A stretch of 64,000 nt of DNA from Sphingomonas sp. (lineage in GTDB: Bacteria; Pseudomonadota; Alphaproteobacteria; Sphingomonadales; Sphingomonadaceae). Both the position numbers and the translations under genes were made by a program. Under the pieces are notes generated by a model. It saw only the letters and a list, made by a program, of their open reading frames with translations. It was not told where the DNA came from and made no database searches. Shown here piece by piece: positions 9,226 through 17,030 of the stretch; within the stretch, counting starts at the first letter, position 1, and each line of letters begins with the position of its first letter. Location of the stretch: positions 1-64,000 of the forward strand of contig QFPK01000017.1 in NCBI GenBank assembly GCA_003248865.1, in the 5' to 3' direction.

Positions 9226-9712
9226 CACAATCTCCATATCTATAAGCTCACCGAAAAACTCGAGGCAGCTGCCGGGAATGCAATATTGAGGTGTCGCAGA
9301 CTGAAACATCCGGAGCCCTAGGCTGCAGCAATAAATTGCGGATCTGTCCGGCTCACGGATGGAGTCCGTTCACAACAGCAATATCAATCAATTCACCTGG
9401 TTCGAGTCGTCTAGTCCCAAGCCGATGTTAGTTCCCTGAACGCCATCGCCGGAAGGTCCTGCACACTCCAATTCCATCAGATTTCATAAAGAAGTCAGTT
9501 TCTTGTTAGTGATCTTTCGCGATTGTCTCACCCGAGGCGCGAAAACACCCGCTGACGTTAGGCTCCATCGCCCTGTCTGGTGTCGGACTCATCCGTGCGA
9601 TTGCAGTGTGCGCGGCCAGTTTACGACCGCCGATGGCTATGGCGCAGCGCTATGAAACACATTACCGAGCGCGAATGCAGAGCATCGGTCGCCCCCCCCA
9701 TTCGCCCTTGGA
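9226..9712. other. 487-bp gene-free region
   Basis: Separates the small exported protein operon (-) from the MFS transporter (+), so it should contain both promoters. I see no convincing coding frame, RNA gene or strong hairpin. The segment 9340-9540 is less GC-rich than its surroundings, consistent with accessory DNA. Confidence 0.4.
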
Positions 9713-10915
9713 GTGCGGGAATTGAAGCGATCCTCGGTCGTCATCATCTGTGGCGCGATCATCGTAACTCTCTCGATGGGTATCCGGCAGGCCTTCGGGC
9801 TGTTCTTGCCGCAGATGAGCGCGGAACTGGATATCAGCCGCGCCACCTTCGGGTTGGCTCTGGCGATCCAGAATCTGATGTTCGGGCTCGTGCAGCCCTT
9901 CGTTGGTGCCATTGCAGACAAGCATGGTGCGGGGCGCGTCGTCGCGTTCGGCGCGCTGCTTTATGCGGCAGGGCTGGTGGCGGCTGCCATGGTCAGCAGT
10001 GCCATCGGCCTGCATCTTTCGCTGGGCGTGGCAATCGGGATGGCGCTGTCGGCGACGACGTTTGTCGTCGTGCTGGGCGTGGTGGGCAGGGTGGTTCCAC
10101 CGGATCAACGCAGCCTCAGCTTCGGGATCGTCACGGCGGGCGGCTCCTTGGGGCAATTCCTGGTGGTGCCGGCTGGGCAGATGCTGCTCAGCGAGTTCGG
10201 CTATCGGATGGCGCTGATCGTCATGGCGGGGCTGGTGGCGGCCTGCATTCCGCTGGCGCGGGGGCTGGCGGGCAAGCCGGCCGAGTATTCTGCCGCCGGA
10301 GACGTGGCGCAGAGCCTGCCGGATGCGTTGCGGGAAGCCGCTGGAAGCGGCAGCTACTGGCTGCTGAACGGCGGCTTTTTTGTCTGCGGTTTCCACATCG
10401 CCTTCATCGCCACCCACTTCCCCGCCTATCTGAACGACCATGGCCTCGGCCTGCAGATCGGCGCCACCGCGCTGGCGCTGGTGGGGCTGTTCAACATCTT
10501 CGGCTCCTATACCTTCGGTGTCTCTGGGGACAGATTTCGCAAGAAGTGGCTGCTCAGCGGCATTTATGGCACGCGGGCTATTGTGATCGGCCTATTCCTG
10601 CTGGCTCCACTCAGCAGTGCGACTGCACTCATTTTCGCAGCCGCGATGGGTTTCCTGTGGCTTGGCACGGTGCCACTCACCAGCGGGTTGGTCGGGCAGA
10701 TTTTCGGGATCCGTTATCTCTCCACACTCTATGGCATCGTGTTCCTCAGCCATCAGATCGGCAGTTTCTTCGGCGCTTGGGCGGCGGGCCTCCTTTATGA
10801 TCGCACAGGCAGTTACGACATCGCCTGGGGCGTTTCCATCGCGCTTGGGATCGCGGCAATGCTGCTGAACCTTCCGATCCGCGACCGGCCCGTTCCAAGG
10901 TTGCTCGCGGCATGA
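9713..10915 (+). CDS. MFS transporter
   Basis: 400 aa with about 12 hydrophobic segments. The N-terminal half has FGLFLPQMSAELDISRATFGLALAIQ and the loop 2-3 motif GAIADKHGAGRV; a second, weaker copy is FGVSGDRFRKK after helix 8. The overall type resembles small organic-acid/monocarboxylate MFS carriers; the substrate cannot be inferred. The start is uncertain: GTG at 9713 is used, with GGA immediately ahead. Its stop overlaps the start of a 41-residue membrane peptide gene (ATGA), indicating coupled translation. It sits in the accessory region between two gene remnants. Confidence 0.82.
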   Translation: MRELKRSSVVIICGAIIVTLSMGIRQAFGLFLPQMSAELDISRATFGLALAIQNLMFGLVQPFVGAIADKHGAGRVVAFGALLYAAGLVAAAMVSSAIGLHLSLGVAIGMALSATTFVVVLGVVGRVVPPDQRSLSFGIVTAGGSLGQFLVVPAGQMLLSEFGYRMALIVMAGLVAACIPLARGLAGKPAEYSAAGDVAQSLPDALREAAGSGSYWLLNGGFFVCGFHIAFIATHFPAYLNDHGLGLQIGATALALVGLFNIFGSYTFGVSGDRFRKKWLLSGIYGTRAIVIGLFLLAPLSSATALIFAAAMGFLWLGTVPLTSGLVGQIFGIRYLSTLYGIVFLSHQIGSFFGAWAAGLLYDRTGSYDIAWGVSIALGIAAMLLNLPIRDRPVPRLLAA

Positions 10916-11037
10916 ACGAGCGGACTCACATTGCCCTAATCTCGGTTGCGGCCTTGGCCATGTTGGGCGGTGTCTCCCTGTGGCTGCACTGGGGAGCGCT
11001 GATCAACATGGCCGATCTTGCTTCATGGTGCGGCTGA
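10912..11037 (+). CDS. 41-residue single-pass membrane peptide coupled to the MFS transporter
   Basis: The ATG overlaps the transporter stop codon (ATGA). The predicted peptide starts MNERTH, has one hydrophobic helix (about residues 7-31, IALISVAALAMLGGVSLWLH and following) and ends in ADLASWCG. Small subunits of this kind are known to follow some MFS carriers (annotated as MFS transporter small subunit next to oxalate/formate-type antiporters); resemblance here is in size, topology and position rather than in a recognised motif. Expression is inferred from the overlap alone. Confidence 0.55.
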   Translation: MNERTHIALISVAALAMLGGVSLWLHWGALINMADLASWCG

Positions 11038-11182
11038 CATAGAGTGGGGAATTGCAGGCTATCTACCCGTGGGAATTTTTGAGCGGGACCACGCGGCCGC
11101 ACTCATTGTGAGTTCGCCTGGCGGCCTTCCTGTTTAAAGCTCCACACACTCTGTGACCAATTTTAGGTTCGGGGCTCGTTGA

Positions 11183-11440
11183 TCAGAGCCAGAAGATGGC
11201 GACAGCAGAGAAAACAGCTGGCCGCTCGGGCTGCCGTGAGCCGTCGTGCATCCGGATCGGACGGATTTCCCGATTGGTCCGCAGCGTGAGCTCCGGCAGC
11301 ATTTCCTTCGCGGTGTCCCGGTCTTTGGTCCTCAGAAAAACCATCCACTCTGTGCGAGGATGGAACCATGCTTGAAGCTCTTTCGGGATAGGACGGCGGA
11401 AATAATAAGTGCTTCCGCGCTTCGCTAAATAGGTGCGCAT
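11183..11440 (-). pseudogene. N-terminal remnant of a tyrosine recombinase (phage-type integrase)
   Basis: The first about 50 residues from the ATG at 11440 (MRTYLAKRGSTYYFRRPIPK, then a TKDRDTAKEMLPEL segment) match the N-terminal arm-binding region of integrases. The catalytic domain with the R-H-R-Y residues is absent and the frame runs into unrelated sequence. It lies 95 bases downstream of the 3' end of the tRNA-Met gene and on the same strand, the usual place of an integrase after integration at a tRNA. It therefore marks a former mobile element. Other genes of that element may be those at 8.4-11.0 kb. Confidence 0.65.
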
Positions 11441-11534
11441 GACGTTGTTCCCATTGTTACGAATGTAACACGCGGCCGTCAATAAGTGCTTGTTTTCCAG
11501 CAATCTTTCACCAGTTCAGTGGCTTGGATTGCTA

Positions 11535-11611
11535 TGGTGGCGGGGGCGGGACTTGAACCCGCGGCCTCAGGGTTATGAATCCTGTGCTCTAACCAGCTGA
11601 GCTACCCCGCC
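11535..11611 (-). tRNA. tRNA-Met (CAT anticodon), elongator type
   Basis: 77 bases including an encoded CCA. The acceptor stem GGCGGGG pairs with CCCCGCC; the D-arm has TAGCTCAGCTGGTTAGAGC; the anticodon loop is ATTCATAAC (CAT); the T-arm has GGGTTCAAGTCCC. The paired first acceptor base pair and the general sequence fit elongator Met rather than initiator Met; a CAT anticodon is shared with lysidine-modified tRNA-Ile2, but the sequence is unlike that class. Confidence 0.93.
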
Positions 11612-11624
11612 AGCTGTGCGCGAG

Positions 11625-11659
11625 GCCGGGCGGATAGCCGCCCGGCGGGCGTCGGTCAA
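11625..11659 (-). promoter_or_regulatory. hairpin and possible promoter upstream of tRNA-Met
   Basis: A perfect 9-bp inverted repeat with loop ATAG (11625-11646) follows the lipoprotein gene and may terminate the mla-type operon. On the same strand TTGACC (11654-11659) and CTATCC (11632-11637) are 16 bases apart and about 20 bases before the tRNA, a plausible sigma70 promoter overlapping the hairpin. Confidence 0.4.
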
Positions 11660-11696
11660 CCGAACAAATCAGTTCTTCCGTCGGGGGCACAACGTC

Positions 11697-12311
11697 CTAG
11701 CCGGCGGAGGCAACCCAGGCCGCCACGTCGGCCGCGAGCAGGTTGGCAGCCGCATTCAGCCCTGCCGCCACTGCGGGACCCTCCACAGCCGGAAGATCGG
11801 CTTCACGCTCGAACCGGCGCTGGCGCAGGCCTGTGGGGCCGGCCAGCGTGGCGTCGTAGCGCACCACAACCTTCGGTGCGCCGCGCACATCCACGCCAAA
11901 GGCCTGCAATTGCCCCGTCAGCCGTCGCCCGCCCGATTGCCCGGAGGAGCGCAGGTCGATCACGGGCTGCCCCGCCTGCACCAGCAGGTCGGCCAGCAGG
12001 CGCTGGAACAGCCGGTTGGGTTGCTCGCTCCACTGCGCGGCCTTCACATACTGGATTGCCGTGTCAGACACTGTCACGGGGATACGCAGTGTCTGCAGGG
12101 CGCCCGGAACGGTCGGAGTGTCCACGGAGACCGCCCTGGCAAGATCTACCGGCACCAACCCGGCCGGAACGGATGAGGGCGGGGCGGCCGACAGGGTATA
12201 GACGGAATCAGGGGCGGGGGCGTTGCCGCCGATCTTCACCAGCGGCCCGCAGGCCGCGAGCAGCACAAGCGGGGCACACAACAGCGCGGAGAGCCGCATC
12301 GTTCGGGTCAT
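11697..12311 (-). CDS. ABC-type transport auxiliary lipoprotein (PqiC/DUF330 family)
   Basis: 204 aa. Lipoprotein signal with lipobox LLAAC at about residue 21 and lipidation expected at that Cys. The mature domain is the ABC_trans_aux fold (VYTLSAAPPS at the N-terminus, then alternating strands and helices). It probably contacts the outer membrane as the periplasmic/outer-membrane partner of the MCE-type phospholipid transporter encoded just upstream. ATGA overlap with the MlaD-type gene indicates coupled translation. It is last in the order mlaE-mlaF-mlaD-lipoprotein. Confidence 0.85.
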   Translation of the reverse strand: MTRTMRLSALLCAPLVLLAACGPLVKIGGNAPAPDSVYTLSAAPPSSVPAGLVPVDLARAVSVDTPTVPGALQTLRIPVTVSDTAIQYVKAAQWSEQPNRLFQRLLADLLVQAGQPVIDLRSSGQSGGRRLTGQLQAFGVDVRGAPKVVVRYDATLAGPTGLRQRRFEREADLPAVEGPAVAAGLNAAANLLAADVAAWVASAG

Positions 12312-13264
12312 TTCTTCTGGCCCTCCGGCTGGTAATCGGGAAGCGGGCGGCCGCCGGTCAGGGTCGCCAGCGGGTCTTCGTCCAGCTTGGCGGCGAGCGC
12401 GCCCATCTGCTGGCTCACGTCGCGAAGGTCGCTCACCAGCTGATTCACTTGCGGCACCGTCTGGGTGGAGAGGTTGTTGACGCCCGGCTCGGCGGCGGCG
12501 GCCAGTTTGTCCACCCGTTGCAACGTTGCCTCCGCCGTCGTGATCGCGCGCTTTAGTTCGGCGATGGCGGGCTTGCCCTGATCGTTCAGCAGCGCATTGG
12601 TGGTGGCACTGGTTTCCGCCAGGCTGTCGGCGGCACGGGTCGCGGCCTTCAGCGTCTGCTCGGCCTCCCGCACGGCGGCGCGGATCGCCGGGCCTTCGGC
12701 CGAAACCTCGCCTGAGATCTTGTCCAGATTGTCGATCAGGCCCGCGAACTTCGTCCGGTTCTCGTCTGAAAACACCTCGTTCAGCCGGGCGAGCAGGGTG
12801 GAGGCGCGCTCGATCACCTGAGGTGCAGTTTCCAGCAGCTGCCCCAGCCCGCCCTGGGTCGCCGGGATTACGGGCACACCATAAGGTCCCGGCTCCGTCA
12901 GCGGCTTCTGCCCCTTCATGCTGCCGGACAGCTGCACTTCGGTGACTCCGGTGAAGCCCACCGAATTCAGGCTGGCCGTGGTGCCTTCCAGCACGGGAGT
13001 CGTCGGCTGCAGCTCCACCCGCACGCGAATGAACTGCGGCGTTTCCGGCATCAGTGCGATCTGCCGCACCTGCCCGACCGGCACGCCCGAGAAGGACACG
13101 TTGGAGCCGACCGTCAGCCCCGCGACTGACTGGGCGAAGAAGATGTCATATTCCGCCTTCTCCTCCCGGGAGAAGCGGGCGAGCCACAACACGAAGGCGA
13201 ACAGCGACACCACCAGCAGGAAGGTGATGGCGCCGACGAGCACATGGGACTGCCGCCGTTCCAT
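12308..13264 (-). CDS. mlaD: MlaD-family (MCE domain) substrate-binding protein
   Basis: 318 aa. One N-terminal membrane anchor (residues about 8-27, VLVGAITFLLVVSLFAFVL) followed by a single MCE domain (VAGLTVGSNVSFSGVPVGQV and RVRVELQP) and a long alpha-helical/coiled-coil tail of about 180 residues that may form a tunnel. It handles phospholipids between the membranes together with MlaE and MlaF. The ATG overlaps the mlaF stop (TGATG). An upstream frame extension lies inside mlaF and is not used. Confidence 0.88.
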   Translation of the reverse strand: MERRQSHVLVGAITFLLVVSLFAFVLWLARFSREEKAEYDIFFAQSVAGLTVGSNVSFSGVPVGQVRQIALMPETPQFIRVRVELQPTTPVLEGTTASLNSVGFTGVTEVQLSGSMKGQKPLTEPGPYGVPVIPATQGGLGQLLETAPQVIERASTLLARLNEVFSDENRTKFAGLIDNLDKISGEVSAEGPAIRAAVREAEQTLKAATRAADSLAETSATTNALLNDQGKPAIAELKRAITTAEATLQRVDKLAAAAEPGVNNLSTQTVPQVNQLVSDLRDVSQQMGALAAKLDEDPLATLTGGRPLPDYQPEGQKK

Positions 13265-14067
13265 CAGCCGACCTCCAGCGGGGCGTGGTGCTGGGCGATG
13301 GCAGCCGCCCGGCCGCGCGGGCCCGAGAAATACTCCTGCACCCACGGATGGTCGAAGCGGGAAAGCTCCGCGACGCTGCCACAGGCGATGATGCGTTTTT
13401 CGGCGATCACAGCCACCCGGTCGCAGATGGCGTGCAGCGTGTCGAGATCATGCGTGATCAGAAACACCGTCAACTGCATGGTTTCGGCCAGTGTGCGGAT
13501 CAGCGTGTCGAAGCCGTCAGCCGCAATCGGGTCCAGCCCGGCGGTGGGTTCGTCCAGGAACAACAGCTTCGGGTCCAGCGCCAGCGCCCGGGCCAGCGCG
13601 GCGCGCTTCTTCATCCCGCCGGACAGTTCGGATGGATATTTCGGCCCGGCTTCGGGCGGCAGGCCCACCATCGCCACCTTGTAACCCGCGATCTCGTCCA
13701 TCAGCTGGTCCGACAGGGTGAAATACTCCCTCAGCGGCACCTCGATATTCTCCGCCACAGTCAGCCCGGAGAACAGTGCGCCGCCCTGGAACAATACCCC
13801 CCATTGCCGGGTCAGTTCCTGATTCTGCGTGGTCTCGCCCCCGGTCACGCGCTGGCCCAGCACGTCGATTTCGCCTTCGGCCGGGGTCTGCAACCCGATG
13901 ATGGAGCGCATCAGCACCGATTTGCCGGTACCGGATCCGCCCACCACACCCAGAATCTCGCCCGGGCGCACATCCAGATCCAGACCATCATGCACGGTCT
14001 GATCGCCGAAGCGGTTCACCAGCCCACGCACCCGGATCACCGGCTGTTCATCCCCATGCACGCTCAT
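13264..14067 (-). CDS. mlaF: MlaF-type ABC transporter ATP-binding protein
   Basis: 267 aa. Walker A GGSGTGKSVLMRS, Q-loop LFQGGALFSGLT, signature LSGGMKKRAALARAL, Walker B LLFLDEPTAGLDP, H-loop LITHD. The GALFSGLTVAENI segment is characteristic of Mla/Mkl ATPases. It energises the phospholipid transporter in the inner membrane. Start and stop overlap neighbouring genes by TGATG on both sides. Confidence 0.92.
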   Translation of the reverse strand: MSVHGDEQPVIRVRGLVNRFGDQTVHDGLDLDVRPGEILGVVGGSGTGKSVLMRSIIGLQTPAEGEIDVLGQRVTGGETTQNQELTRQWGVLFQGGALFSGLTVAENIEVPLREYFTLSDQLMDEIAGYKVAMVGLPPEAGPKYPSELSGGMKKRAALARALALDPKLLFLDEPTAGLDPIAADGFDTLIRTLAETMQLTVFLITHDLDTLHAICDRVAVIAEKRIIACGSVAELSRFDHPWVQEYFSGPRGRAAAIAQHHAPLEVG

Positions 14068-15221
14068 CAGCTGAGCCCCAGCGCGGTGTAGAAAACGGCG
14101 AAGAAGGCATCCAGCACGATCACGATGAAAATGGCCTCCACCACGGCCTGCGTCGTCCGCTGGCCCACCGATTCGGCATTGCCCGTCACCTGAAAGCCCT
14201 GATGGCAGCCGATGATGGCGATGATGGCGCCGAACACCGGCGCCTTCGACAGGCCCACCCAGAAGTCCGACATCGGCACCACTTCCCGCAGCCGCTGCGC
14301 GAAGGTTGCGGGCGGAATCCCCAGATCCAGCCAGCTGAACAGCCCCCCGCCGATCACGCCCAGCACCGAGGCATAGAAGGCGAGCAGGGGCATCATCAGG
14401 ATCAGCGCGATGGTGCGCGGCAGCACCAGCACCTCGATCGGGTCCAGCCCGATGGTGCGCATCGCATCCACCTCCTCGGCGAGCTTCATCGACCCGATCT
14501 GCGCTGCAAAGGCGGATGCCGACCGCCCGGCCACCATGATCGCTGTCAGCAGGATGCCCAGTTCCCGGAAGGTCGCGCGGCCCACCAGGTTGATCACGAA
14601 CACTTCCGCGCCGAACTGGCGCAACTGCACCGCGCCCTGCTGGGCCAGCACGATGCCGATCAGGAAGCTCATCAGGCCGATGATGCCCAGCGCGTTCACG
14701 CCCACCTGCTCCATCTGCACCCACACCGCATTCCAGCGTACGCCCCGCCCGGAGGCGATGGCGCGGCCGGCGGAAATGATGGTGAGGCCGATGAAATCCA
14801 GCGAAGCGACGACGCTGTCGCGGAAGGCATAGACATATTCGCCCAGCCGCCCCAGCTCGCGCAGGATGAACGGCTCTGAGGCGGGGCGCATCTCGCAGGG
14901 GCGGTCCGCCGCAGAGACTTCGGCCAGCAGTCGTTCGGCATCGGCCGAGGCGCCCCGGATGCTGCTGCCGGGCCGGTCCCGCAGCAGGCGGTGCACCATC
15001 CAGGCGCCCACCGTGTCGATGCGGGTCACGCCCGACAGGTCGATCAGCAGCGGGCCGTCGCTGCCGCCCAGCAGATCGTTCAGCTGGCGCTCCGTTTCCG
15101 AGATGCGCGCGATGGACAGGCGACCGGCGAAGCCCAGCACGCCGTCCTGCAACGTGACGGACAGCACCGGCAGGCCCGAACCGGGCGCGGCAGATGTCTC
15201 TGGAGGCGCGGGGTGGGACAT
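14067..15221 (-). CDS. mlaE: MlaE-type permease with N-terminal STAS domain
   Basis: 384 aa. Residues about 15-110 form a STAS-like domain (FAGRLSIARISETERQL, LLIDLSGVTRIDTVGAWMVH), and residues about 135-384 are the MlaE permease with five or six membrane segments, including GRSASAFAAQIGSMK and EEVDAMRTIGLDPIEVLVLPR. In gammaproteobacteria the STAS protein MlaB is a separate subunit; here it is fused to the permease, an arrangement common in alphaproteobacteria. The ATG at 15221 was chosen because upstream residues have no family support and the divergent nuclease starts 70 bases away. Confidence 0.9.
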   Translation of the reverse strand: MSHPAPPETSAAPGSGLPVLSVTLQDGVLGFAGRLSIARISETERQLNDLLGGSDGPLLIDLSGVTRIDTVGAWMVHRLLRDRPGSSIRGASADAERLLAEVSAADRPCEMRPASEPFILRELGRLGEYVYAFRDSVVASLDFIGLTIISAGRAIASGRGVRWNAVWVQMEQVGVNALGIIGLMSFLIGIVLAQQGAVQLRQFGAEVFVINLVGRATFRELGILLTAIMVAGRSASAFAAQIGSMKLAEEVDAMRTIGLDPIEVLVLPRTIALILMMPLLAFYASVLGVIGGGLFSWLDLGIPPATFAQRLREVVPMSDFWVGLSKAPVFGAIIAIIGCHQGFQVTGNAESVGQRTTQAVVEAIFIVIVLDAFFAVFYTALGLS

Positions 15222-15291
15222 GCGGTGGCGAAGGCTCCTGCTGGCCGGCAGGTTTTGCATATCGGGGCAGTCCGTTGCAAGGGAGGCCGCG

Positions 15292-15780
15292 ATGACGCGC
15301 CCGCTGATTGCCCTGTTCCTGCTGTTGCTGGCGTTTCCGGCGGCGGCCGCCAGCTTCGAAGGCGTGGTGGTCCGCGTGAAGGACGGGGATTCGATCCTGG
15401 TGCACAGGGCGGACGTGAAACGCACCAGCGAGATACGCCTCGCTGGCATCGATGCGCCGGAACTGGCGCAGCCCTGGGGCATCCAGTCCCGCACGGCACT
15501 GCGGCGGCTGGTGCTGAACCGGCCTGTGCGGGTGGAAGTGACGGATCGCGACCGCTACAACCGGCTGGTGGGAAAGGTCTGGCAGGGCCGGACCTATGTG
15601 AATGCGGCGATGACGGCCGACGGCCACGCCTGGGCCTATGACCGCTACATGAAAGACAAGGATATCCGCGCTGGCCAGAGCAGGGCGCAGCGCGAGAAGC
15701 TGGGATTATGGGCACTGCCGCCCGAACAGCGTATTGCGCCCGCAGCCTGGCGGGACAGGCACCCCACAGGAGGTCGATGA
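15292..15780 (+). CDS. exported thermonuclease-family protein (SNase-like)
   Basis: 162 aa with a signal peptide (MTRPLIALFLLLLAFPAAAA). The SNase OB-fold carries VVRVKDGDSILV (metal-binding Asp), IRLAGIDAPELAQPWG (catalytic Arg and Asp-Ala-Pro-Glu) and DRYNRLVGKVW (second Arg region), so the catalytic set appears complete. It should cleave nucleic acid in the periplasm or outside the cell. GGGAGG lies before the start. The stop overlaps the following HAD phosphatase start. Confidence 0.85.
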   Translation: MTRPLIALFLLLLAFPAAAASFEGVVVRVKDGDSILVHRADVKRTSEIRLAGIDAPELAQPWGIQSRTALRRLVLNRPVRVEVTDRDRYNRLVGKVWQGRTYVNAAMTADGHAWAYDRYMKDKDIRAGQSRAQREKLGLWALPPEQRIAPAAWRDRHPTGGR

Positions 15781-16439
15781 TGCGCAGCCTTTCCATCTAC
15801 GACATGGACAAGACCGTGACCGGAAAGGCGAGCTGGACACCCTGGCTGTTCCATTATGCCCGCACCGAAGCGCCCGCACGGCTGCTGCTAACGCCGCTGA
15901 TGGCCCTGCCGCTGCTGGGTTATGTGCTGGGCACTCACGACCGCAAGGCACTGAAACAGGCGACGCAGCGCATCCTGATGGGCCGTCGGGTGCCGCGTGA
16001 GAAGGTGGCGCGTGCCGCTGACAGCTTCGCCGCCGGCTTCGGCGCGCGGCAGGAACTGGCGGGTGCGCTGGCGGCCATCGCCGCAGATCGCGCCGAGGGG
16101 CGCGAACTTTGGCTGGCGACCGCCAGCTGTCGCTACTTCGTGGAGGCGCTGGCCCGGCGCTGGGGGTTCGAACATGTGGTGGCGACCGACAATCACTGGG
16201 TTGGCGACATGCTGACCCCGGAGATCCACGGCGAGAATTGCTACGAGATGGGCAAGCTGCGGAAGATCCTCGCCGACCTCTCAGCCCGGCCCGAGGCGGT
16301 GAAATTCAGTTCGGATCATATCAGCGACCTGCCGGTGTTCGACTGGGCGGACGAACCTGTCGCGACCAATCCGCACGAACCGCTCAGGCAACTCGCGCTG
16401 GCGCGGGGCTGGGCCGTTTTCGATTGGGCAAGAGCCTGA
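15780..16439 (+). CDS. HAD-IB family phosphatase (SerB/PSP-like)
   Basis: 219 aa. Motif I is YDMDKTVTGK (nucleophile Asp and second Asp), motif II the ATAS in LWLATASCRYF, motif III about KLRKIL, and motif IV SSDHISDLPVFDWAD. The helical cap falls between motifs I and II. This subfamily often removes phosphate from small metabolites or lysophospholipids; the substrate is not evident. Two consecutive ATGs overlap the nuclease stop, with AGGAGG 6 bases before the second, used here. The 3' end overlaps the convergent msrQ gene by 56 bases. Confidence 0.85.
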   Translation: MRSLSIYDMDKTVTGKASWTPWLFHYARTEAPARLLLTPLMALPLLGYVLGTHDRKALKQATQRILMGRRVPREKVARAADSFAAGFGARQELAGALAAIAADRAEGRELWLATASCRYFVEALARRWGFEHVVATDNHWVGDMLTPEIHGENCYEMGKLRKILADLSARPEAVKFSSDHISDLPVFDWADEPVATNPHEPLRQLALARGWAVFDWARA

Positions 16440-17028
16440 GGCCCAGCAGCAGCGCCAGCAACGCCGCATAGACATAAGGCTCCGGCTGGAAACCCTTCAC
16501 CCGCAGGATGAAGTGCACGCAGGCCGCGATCCCGGCCGCATAGGCCAGCCGGTGCAACGCCTGCCAGCGCCTCCCGCCCAGCGCCCGGATCGCGGCCCGC
16601 GTGCTGGTCGCTGCGAGCGGCAGCAGGCACAGGAAGGCGGCCAGCCCGAAGAAGATAAAGGGCTTCTTCAGCGCCTCCCGCCACAGCGCCCACAGGCTGA
16701 AATCCAGCTCCATCGCCAGATAAAAGCCCAGATGCACGGTGGCATAGGCAAACGCCCACAGCCCCAGCAGGCGCCGCAACGACATGATCGGGCTCCAGCG
16801 CGTCAGCCGGAAGAGGGGCGTCACTGCCAGCGTCGCGATCAGCAGCCGCAGCGCCTGCAAGCCCAGCGCATTGTGGGTATAGGCTACTGGCTCGGCGGAG
16901 AGCCGAAGTGACACCGGATTGATCCACAGCAGGTCCGCCCAACCCGCCAGCAGCCACAGACCCGGCAAAGCAGCAAGCAGATGCGCCAGTGGCTTCAGCC
17001 AGATGGGCGGGGCGTTCAGCCGCGCCAT
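16384..17028 (-). CDS. msrQ: MsrQ, heme-binding membrane subunit of periplasmic methionine sulfoxide reductase
   Basis: 214 aa, about six membrane helices, ferric-reductase-like domain. Likely heme-ligand histidines lie in AYATVHLGFYLAM, RWQALHRLAYAAG and ACVHFILRVK. It passes electrons from quinol/flavin to MsrP. It begins 2 bases after the msrP stop. A longer upstream frame within msrP is not credible. Confidence 0.92.
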   Translation of the reverse strand: MARLNAPPIWLKPLAHLLAALPGLWLLAGWADLLWINPVSLRLSAEPVAYTHNALGLQALRLLIATLAVTPLFRLTRWSPIMSLRRLLGLWAFAYATVHLGFYLAMELDFSLWALWREALKKPFIFFGLAAFLCLLPLAATSTRAAIRALGGRRWQALHRLAYAAGIAACVHFILRVKGFQPEPYVYAALLALLLGLRLLPNRKRPSPAPARVA

Positions 17029-17030
17029 CG

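Noticed and set aside
11535..11611. Direct repeat of the tRNA-Met 3' end as a second attachment site
   Set aside because: I did not find a second copy of this sequence in the window by eye, including near 8.46 kb where the crotonase is cut.
14067..15627. Frame extension of mlaF upstream through mlaE
   Set aside because: Only the part from 14067 downwards matches an ATPase; the rest is an Arg/Gly/Pro-rich shadow of mlaE.
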